The position numbers and the translations under genes were made by a program. Positions 59,059 to 64,000 of a DNA stretch of 64,000 bases are shown piece after piece (the first letter of the stretch is position 1; every line of letters begins with the position of its first letter). Under the pieces are notes generated by a model, which was not told the origin of the DNA, did no database searches, and saw only the letters and a list, made by a program, of their open reading frames with translations. The DNA comes from DATBLE01 sp046735055. Its GTDB lineage: Bacteria > Actinomycetota > Thermoleophilia > Gaiellales > Gaiellaceae. Location: the NCBI GenBank assembly GCA_046735055.1, contig JBKPSO010000013.1, positions 3,639-67,638 on the forward strand. Reading direction: 5' to 3'.

Positions 59059-59465
59059 CCGAGGTCGAGAACGAGACCCGCTCCGTGGTCGATGCTCTGT
59101 ACGAGGCCTACCTGGCGGGCGACAGCGAGGGGATGCTGGCGCAGATGGCCGATGACGTGGAGGTTCGCTTCCTGGCCCAGGGAACGTTTCACGGCGTTCC
59201 TGCGGCCCGGCGCTTCATGCAGTTCTCGGCCGGGCTGCTCCGCGACCTCGATTTCCGCATCAGAAGGAAGATCGTGGACGGCGACGCGGCGGCCGTGATC
59301 TGGGACGAGTCCGCGACGACGGCCGCCGGGAAGCCCTGGGAGAACCACGGGGTGGACGTGATACGAGTCCGGAATGCCAAGATCGTTGCGCTCCACGAGA
59401 ACAACGACATCAATCTCGTCTACGAGCATTTCCCGCGGTTCGACCCGGAGACCGACAACGAATGA
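59055..59465 (+). CDS. SnoaL/NTF2-like protein (second)
   Basis: A 136-residue NTF2-fold protein: SVVDALYEAYLAGDSEGMLA, DVEVRFLAQGTFHGVPAARR, DFRIRRKIVDGDAAAVIWDE and KPWENHGVDVIRVRNAKIVA. It resembles SnoaL-like and ketosteroid-isomerase-like proteins but the catalytic residues cannot be fixed. ATG 59055 overlaps the LLM stop by four bases. It separates the flavoenzyme from the molybdenum hydroxylase and may isomerise or bind the ring intermediate. Confidence 0.72.
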   Translation: MTEVENETRSVVDALYEAYLAGDSEGMLAQMADDVEVRFLAQGTFHGVPAARRFMQFSAGLLRDLDFRIRRKIVDGDAAAVIWDESATTAAGKPWENHGVDVIRVRNAKIVALHENNDINLVYEHFPRFDPETDNE

Positions 59466-59471
59466 TGTGAC

Positions 59472-60335
59472 GTGAAGACCATGGAGTTCATCGACACGCA
59501 GGATGTGAGTGAGGCCCTCGAGGCGCTCGACGAGCACGGGGAGGACGCGACCGTGCTTGCCGGCGGGACAGACGTCGTCGTCCAGATGCTCGCGGGCGAC
59601 ATACGCCCGGCGGTTCTCGTCCACATCCGCCCGCTCGCGGAGCTCGGCGGGATCACGCCGGACGATCGGACCGAGATCGGCGCGCTGACAACGCACTGGG
59701 AGCTTGGAACGAATTCCACGATCCACGGGCACCACCGAGCGCTGGCCGAGGCGGCTCTGACCGTCGGCGGGCGGCAGACGCAGAACGTGGGCACGATAGC
59801 CGGCAACGTCGTGAATGCTTCGCCGGCCGCGGATCTTCTCCCGGCGCTGCTCGTCGGGAACGCTCAGGTCGCTGCGGCGAGCTCGTCCGGCCGGCGGTCG
59901 CTTCCGCTCGAGGAATTCCTCGTCGACCGTAAGCGAACAGCCCTTGCGCCGAACGAGCTCGTAACCTCGGTATCGCTCGAGCCGCCCGGCCCCCGGACCG
60001 GTCAGACGTACCTCAAGGTCGGTCGGCGCGGCGCGATGGAAGTCGCTCTGGTTGGGCTCGCAGCTCTTGTGCAGCTTGGCGAGGGCGACGCGATCGCTGA
60101 TGCCAGGATTGCACTCTGCTCGGTCGGGCCGAAGGCTTTCCGCGTCCGTGAAGCCGAGGCCGTCCTCATCGGAACACGTGCCGAGGAAGTGGCTGTAGCA
60201 GAGGCCGGATCACTGCTGCAGGGCGCTGCTCGTCCGATCGACGACGTCCGCAGCACAGCCCGCTATCGGAGCAGGATTCTTCCGGCGCTCCTCGCGAGCG
60301 CCGTCTCGACGTGCGTCGACCGGGCGAGATCGTGA
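59472..60335 (+). CDS. Molybdenum hydroxylase FAD-binding subunit (CoxM/XdhB type)
   Basis: A 287-residue medium subunit. FAD-binding motifs are TVLAGGTDVVVQML and TIAGNVVNASPAADLLPALL; the C-terminal CO-dehydrogenase flavoprotein domain is visible from KVGRRGAMEVALVGLAAL. It carries electrons from the Fe-S subunit to the acceptor. GTG 59472 lies six bases after the SnoaL stop. With the next two genes it makes a complete three-subunit hydroxylase. Confidence 0.92.
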   Translation: MKTMEFIDTQDVSEALEALDEHGEDATVLAGGTDVVVQMLAGDIRPAVLVHIRPLAELGGITPDDRTEIGALTTHWELGTNSTIHGHHRALAEAALTVGGRQTQNVGTIAGNVVNASPAADLLPALLVGNAQVAAASSSGRRSLPLEEFLVDRKRTALAPNELVTSVSLEPPGPRTGQTYLKVGRRGAMEVALVGLAALVQLGEGDAIADARIALCSVGPKAFRVREAEAVLIGTRAEEVAVAEAGSLLQGAARPIDDVRSTARYRSRILPALLASAVSTCVDRARS

Positions 60336-60357
60336 GGGGGGAATCGGGTAAGGGAGG

Positions 60358-60834
60358 GTGAACACGTTGGAGCTCAGGTTCATCGTCAACGGCGAGGCGC
60401 GGTCACTGGACGTTCCCGTGCACGCAACGTTGCTCGGCGTCTTGCGCGACGAGCTCGGCCTCACCGGAGCGAAGGAAGGCTGCAATGAGGGCGAGTGCGG
60501 CGCGTGCACCGTGCTGATGGACGGCAAGGCGGTCGACTCGTGCCTGGTCATGGCCCACGGGGCGGCCGGATCGGACATCCGCACCATCGAAGGGCTCTCG
60601 GGAGCCGACGGCGCTCTCAGCACGCTCCAGCGTGCCTTCGTGGAGGCGGGCGGCGTTCAGTGCGGCTTCTGCACACCGGGCTTCCTGATGACCCTGACGG
60701 CACTGCTCGAGGAGAATCCGGATCCCACTGAGGACGAGATTCGCCTGGCCCTGGCAGGGAACATCTGCCGCTGCACGGGCTATACGCAGATCGTCGAGGC
60801 AGTTCGGACAGCAGCGACGGCAGAGGTGGCCTGA
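60358..60834 (+). CDS. Molybdenum hydroxylase [2Fe-2S] subunit (CoxS/XdhC type)
   Basis: A 158-residue iron-sulfur subunit. The N-terminal plant-type ferredoxin cluster is CNEGECGACTVLMDG with the preceding GAKEGC, and the C-terminal second cluster is QCGFCTPGFLM and GNICRCTGY. These eight Cys bind the two clusters that pass electrons from molybdenum to FAD. The stop overlaps the large-subunit start. The GTG at 60358 follows a GGAGGG-rich ribosome site. Confidence 0.93.
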   Translation: MNTLELRFIVNGEARSLDVPVHATLLGVLRDELGLTGAKEGCNEGECGACTVLMDGKAVDSCLVMAHGAAGSDIRTIEGLSGADGALSTLQRAFVEAGGVQCGFCTPGFLMTLTALLEENPDPTEDEIRLALAGNICRCTGYTQIVEAVRTAATAEVA

Positions 60835-63143
60835 TGTCGTCGGTCGTGGGCGAGAGCATCGAGAGAACAGACGGAGTCACGAAAGTCACGGGCGAGGCGA
60901 TCTACGGCGTCGACTACGTCGAGCCGGGGATGCTGCATGCGAAGCTTCTCCGCTCGCCCGTGCCGGCTGGTCGGATCTCGAAGCTCGACATGAGCCCGGC
61001 GCTGGCGATGCCCGGCGTCCGCGCAGCCTACGCAGCTGCCGATGCGCCCGATCACCTGGCCGGCTGGGTGCTGCGCGAGCAGCGCCTGTTCGCGAAAGAG
61101 GTCGTCCGGTACGAAGGGGAGCCGATCGCGATGATCGTGGCCGATAGCCTCCACGAAGCGAAGGAGGCCGTCCGCGTGATCAGGCTCGAGATCGAGCCCG
61201 AGCCTGCCGTCGGCGATATCGAGTCGGCGCTCGCCGAGGGGGCGAGGCTCGTTCACCCGGAATGGGAGAGCTACGAGGTCGCCGGGGGGGAGCAGTACCC
61301 TCGCTCGGGAAACATCGCCGCAGAGACGATCTCGGACGTCGATCCTGAAGCGTTCGCGAAGGCGTTCGCGCAGGCCGATGTCGTCGTCGCAGACGAGTTT
61401 CGCGCCCCTCGCCAGTACCAGGCCTACATCGAACCGAGAGGCGCGGTCGCGAAGTACGAGAACGGGCGCTACGTCGTCCACACCGCGAGCCAGTTCCCGT
61501 TCAACGTCCGCGATCGTGTGGCTCAGTTCCTCGGCGTGCGCTCCTCCGACGTTCGCGTGCTCGGCCATCACATCGGCGGCGGCTTTGGCGCGAAGCTCGA
61601 TGCTTCGCTCGAGCCCTACGCTGCGTTTGCGGCGCAGAGGACGCGTCGGCCCGTGAGGATCGTCAACGAGCGCGTAGAGGATCTCCTCACCTGCCCCTCG
61701 CGCGAGAACGCAATCGTTCGCTTGCGCACAGCCCTGGCCGCCGACGGACGGATCCTCGGCCGGGAACTCGAATGCCTGATGGACAACGGCGCGTACAGCG
61801 GCGAGATGCCCTTCCTCGCGAGCGTGCCGATGCACGTGCTCGGGCAGGTCTACCGTGCGGGCGCGACCCGTGTCGTCACTCGGCTCGTGTACACAAACAC
61901 GGCGCCCACAGGAGCCTTCCGAGGCGTCGGCGGGCTTTACCTCTACTTCGCGCTCGAACGCCACATGGACAATTGCGCCCGGCGGCTCGGAATCGACCGG
62001 CGCGAGTTTCGCCTCGCGAACCTGCTGGGAAGCGGCGACGCATCGCTGGCGGGCCAGGTGCTCGAGGACGCCGACATCCTTCGCGAAGCATTTGACCGGA
62101 TCGACGAAGTCGCGCCGTGGTCCGAGGCGCAGAAGCAGCGCCGGAGCAACGGCAAGCTGAGGGGTGTCGGCCTCGCTGCATGCACGTGGCTCACGAACCC
62201 TCTGCCGGGCTCCGTCACCCTGAAGCTGAACGAGGACGGCACCATCGGAGTGGTCACGGGTGCGACCGAGAACGGCTCAGGAGCGGTCGCGATGGGTGTC
62301 ACTCAGATCGTTGCGGACGAGCTCGGTGTCCGGCCGGAGGACGTGATCGTCCTGATGCCCGACACCGATTCGGCCGGCTACGACGCCGGCTCGCAGGGGT
62401 CGCGGACGACGCACATTGTCGGGCGCGCCGCAACGGAGGCCGCCGCGGAGGTTCGGGAGAAGATCCTGTCCTTCGCCGCGGAATTGATGGAGGCGGCAAG
62501 GGAGGACCTCGGGCTTGTCGACGGGCGCGTCGTCGTCAAGGGTGACCCCGGCTCAGGAGTCGCTCTGGCCGAGGTTGCGGTCGCAGCGACGTTCAGCGTA
62601 GGGCCGATCGCGGGAACCGGCTCGTACACCACGACGCCGCCTGCCATCAACCCTGCGTGTGCGAGCGGGCTTCTGTTCCCGATCTTCCCGACTCCGACGT
62701 ACCACGTCCATTTCGCCGAGGTCGAGATCGATCCGACCACCGGGCACGTCGATGTCGTGCGCTACGTCGTCGCGCAAGAGGTCGGAAAGGCGATCAACCC
62801 CGAGGGTGTCCGCGGACAGATCCAGGGCGGGGTGGCACAGGGGCTCGGCTACACCCTCTTCGAGAACATCCAGATCGTCGACGGCCGCTACCAGGAGCGC
62901 CGGCTCGAGACGTACCGACTACCGCTCGCAGTCGACGTCCCGGACGTCGAGATCGTACTGCTCGAGCATCCCGAGGCCGAAGGCCCCCACGGCGCAAGAG
63001 GAGTGGCGGAACCGCCGATCGTGCCCGTCGCCGCCGTGGTCGGAAACGCCGTCGCGGATGCGATCGGACGGCCGATCTCTCGACTGCCGATCACTCCCGA
63101 GGACGTGCTGGAAGCACTCGAGTCGCAGGCCGCAGGAGAGTAG
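60834..63143 (+). CDS. Molybdenum hydroxylase large subunit (xanthine-dehydrogenase family)
   Basis: A 769-residue molybdopterin-binding subunit. It starts with VVGESIERTDGVTKVTGEAI, then HHIGGGFGAK-like GHHIGGGFGAKLD, APTGAFRGVGG, ATENGSGAVAMGVTQIV and the C-terminal GARGVAEPPIVPVAAVVGNA, where the Glu of AEPP is the likely base. The active-site loop of CO dehydrogenase (AYxCSFR) is absent; GAFRGVGG is the xanthine-dehydrogenase/ring-hydroxylase form. Such enzymes put hydroxyl groups on nitrogen heterocycles or aldehydes using water. In an importer, LLM and DUF917 context an imidazole, pyrimidine or related ring is a fitting substrate. Last gene of the 52257-63143 operon. Confidence 0.92.
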   Translation: MSSVVGESIERTDGVTKVTGEAIYGVDYVEPGMLHAKLLRSPVPAGRISKLDMSPALAMPGVRAAYAAADAPDHLAGWVLREQRLFAKEVVRYEGEPIAMIVADSLHEAKEAVRVIRLEIEPEPAVGDIESALAEGARLVHPEWESYEVAGGEQYPRSGNIAAETISDVDPEAFAKAFAQADVVVADEFRAPRQYQAYIEPRGAVAKYENGRYVVHTASQFPFNVRDRVAQFLGVRSSDVRVLGHHIGGGFGAKLDASLEPYAAFAAQRTRRPVRIVNERVEDLLTCPSRENAIVRLRTALAADGRILGRELECLMDNGAYSGEMPFLASVPMHVLGQVYRAGATRVVTRLVYTNTAPTGAFRGVGGLYLYFALERHMDNCARRLGIDRREFRLANLLGSGDASLAGQVLEDADILREAFDRIDEVAPWSEAQKQRRSNGKLRGVGLAACTWLTNPLPGSVTLKLNEDGTIGVVTGATENGSGAVAMGVTQIVADELGVRPEDVIVLMPDTDSAGYDAGSQGSRTTHIVGRAATEAAAEVREKILSFAAELMEAAREDLGLVDGRVVVKGDPGSGVALAEVAVAATFSVGPIAGTGSYTTTPPAINPACASGLLFPIFPTPTYHVHFAEVEIDPTTGHVDVVRYVVAQEVGKAINPEGVRGQIQGGVAQGLGYTLFENIQIVDGRYQERRLETYRLPLAVDVPDVEIVLLEHPEAEGPHGARGVAEPPIVPVAAVVGNAVADAIGRPISRLPITPEDVLEALESQAAGE

Positions 63144-63148
63144 GACGG

Positions 63149-63793
63149 TCAGCCGGTGCCGCGCGGTGCGGACGCCCGGCCGGCAGCGGACAGCAGCCGG
63201 CGCGCCCGCTCCTGAACCTGCCCTCGGTCACCGCTGGTGAGCGCGCTGCCCAGGGCCAGCGCGGATGCTCCGGCGTCGAACCAGGCAGCAGCATTCGCGG
63301 GTCCTACCCCTCCGGTCGGAACGAACGCCACATCGGGAAAGACGACTCGCAGTGCGCTCAGGTGCTCGGGCCCGTAGGTGCTCGCGGGAAACAGCTTGAC
63401 GAAATCGGCGCCGGAGGTGCGGGCCCGCATGACTTCCGTCGCAGTCGCGGCGCCCGGCATGGACGCGATTCCGACTCGAGCGGCCTCGGCTACGACTTCC
63501 TCGTCCAACCCCGGCGACACGACGAACCGTCCTCCGGCGGCGACGACGTGACGCACCGTTCCGGCGTCGAGCACCGTGCCGGCGCCGACGATCCGACCGT
63601 CCTCGACCGCGGCCAGCGCCGCGATCGCATCCAACCCTTGCGGCGTCGTCAATGCCACTTCGACGACCGAGAGTCCTGTGGCGACGAGCAGCTCCCCGAC
63701 TTCCACGGCCTCCTCGGCGGAGGCGGCGCGAATAATCGCCACGATCCGCAAGTCTTTGATCGCGCGCACGGTCTGCGACCGTTCCCCGGTCAT
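63149..63793 (-). CDS. KDPG/KHG aldolase (2-keto-3-deoxy-6-phosphogluconate aldolase type)
   Basis: A 214-residue class I aldolase. Motifs: RIVAIIRAASAEEAVEV, VEVALTTPQGLDAI with the catalytic Glu, GAGTVLDAGT, VVSPGLDEEVV, DFVKLFPAS (Schiff-base Lys) and PTGGVGPANAAAWFDAGASA. It splits KDPG or a related keto-deoxy acid into pyruvate and an aldehyde. ATG 63793 overlaps the stop of the kinase gene (ATGA), so kinase and aldolase form one unit for 2-keto-3-deoxy sugar-acid use. It converges with the molybdenum hydroxylase, five bases apart. Confidence 0.92.
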   Translation of the reverse strand: MTGERSQTVRAIKDLRIVAIIRAASAEEAVEVGELLVATGLSVVEVALTTPQGLDAIAALAAVEDGRIVGAGTVLDAGTVRHVVAAGGRFVVSPGLDEEVVAEAARVGIASMPGAATATEVMRARTSGADFVKLFPASTYGPEHLSALRVVFPDVAFVPTGGVGPANAAAWFDAGASALALGSALTSGDRGQVQERARRLLSAAGRASAPRGTG

Positions 63794-64000
63794 CGATCCA
63801 CGTCCAGCCCCGCAGTGAGATCGAAGAGGCCGTTCGACCCCCAGGGAAGACCCTCGATGTCCCCAAGCACTTGAACGGAAGCGGCGCCGGTGCGACAACC
63901 CTGCTCCAGGCATTCCGGTAGGGCCTCGCCGCTCAATGCGGCCGCGAGATAACCCGCGACGAAGGCGTCGCCGGCCCCCACCGGGTCAACGGCCGAGACC
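63790..64000 (-). CDS. PfkB-family sugar kinase, C-terminal part (2-keto-3-deoxygluconate kinase candidate)
   Basis: About 69 codons of a gene whose start lies beyond the window. It shows VDPVGAGDAFVAGYLAAALS, the PfkB C-terminal signature with the catalytic Asp of GAGD and the anion hole, then ECLEQGCRTGAASVQVLGDI. With the KDPG aldolase immediately downstream the substrate is likely 2-keto-3-deoxygluconate or a close relative. The family is certain; the substrate is inferred from context. Confidence 0.85.
   Translation of the reverse strand, partial: VSAVDPVGAGDAFVAGYLAAALSGEALPECLEQGCRTGAASVQVLGDIEGLPWGSNGLFDLTAGLDVDR

Noticed and set aside
60834..63143. CO dehydrogenase large subunit
   Set aside because: The cofactor-loop motif AYxCSFR of true CoxL is absent; APTGAFRGVGG is the xanthine-dehydrogenase-type loop.
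1..64000. tRNA, rRNA, CRISPR array, insertion sequence or prophage
   Set aside because: No repeat-spacer pattern, transposase, integrase or tRNA-like cloverleaf was recognised on reading both strands by eye; a covariance-model scan was not possible.

Overview
High-GC (roughly 65-70% by eye) genomic DNA from an actinomycete-type bacterium. A perfect Gram-positive LexA box, a DUF1918 protein, an exonuclease/GIY-YIG fusion, F420/LLM-type flavin oxidoreductases and an RTX-like repeat remnant point to Actinomycetota, with Thermoleophilia the best guess from gene content. This placement is inference. No rRNA, tRNA, CRISPR array, insertion sequence or phage gene was seen.

Layout. 1-2690: end of a membrane protein, a glycogen-debranching-like hydrolase and an SCP2 protein. 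2803-8474: a hut-like set (HutI, divergent from a urocanase homologue, an arginase-fold formimidoylglutamase and a HAL-family lyase). 8483-17165: an IclR regulator and a second HAL-family lyase diverge from a hydantoinase, a second urocanase homologue, a DUF917 protein, a homocysteine methyltransferase homologue and an amidohydrolase. 17171-22055: a cysteine-dioxygenase-like protein, two enolase-superfamily enzymes, a Zn-alcohol dehydrogenase, a formaldehyde-activating-enzyme homologue and the broken end of an M20 N-carbamoylase. 22052-28798: a HisC-like aminotransferase, an ornithine-cyclodeaminase homologue, a third HAL-family lyase, a Gfo/Idh oxidoreductase, several gene remnants and a quinone reductase. 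29027-35811: peptide/nickel-type ABC importer 1 plus an alcohol dehydrogenase. 35885-43767: general functions, including a predicted selenoprotein and a LexA-controlled repair pair. 43802-63143: a second catabolic block with SDR, EthD, LLM, HyuA, two DUF917 proteins, aminotransferase, IclR, a complete ABC importer 2, another LLM enzyme, SnoaL-like proteins and a three-subunit molybdenum hydroxylase. 63149-64000: KDPG aldolase and the end of a sugar kinase.

Main biological reading. All three HAL-family lyases lack the Ala-Ser-Gly triad that makes the MIO electrophile (it reads GTG, GQG and SAG), and all three lack the conserved active-site Tyr of the QDxYSLR motif. Ergothionase, which expels trimethylamine rather than ammonia, is the known MIO-free branch of this fold. 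The set at 9283-15088 (MIO-free lyase, urocanase homologue without its Cys, DUF917, hydantoinase) matches the published order of ergothioneine breakdown: thiourocanate, thiohydantoin, hydantoin, carbamoylglutamate. The N-carbamoylase for the last step is present only as a fragment. The first cluster would suit a non-thiolated histidine betaine such as hercynine, and the third is unassigned. Nearby methyltransferase, thiol dioxygenase, Fae-like and dehydrogenase genes could handle methyl, sulfur and formaldehyde by-products. Two oligopeptide-type importers could bring in substrate. The substrates are inferred; the residue losses are seen directly.

Other points of note are an in-frame UGA replacing the first Cys of a thioredoxin-like WCGPC motif with a SECIS-like hairpin behind it, long hairpins directly after both importer binding-protein genes, and several broken or chimeric genes between 21.7 and 27.8 kb.
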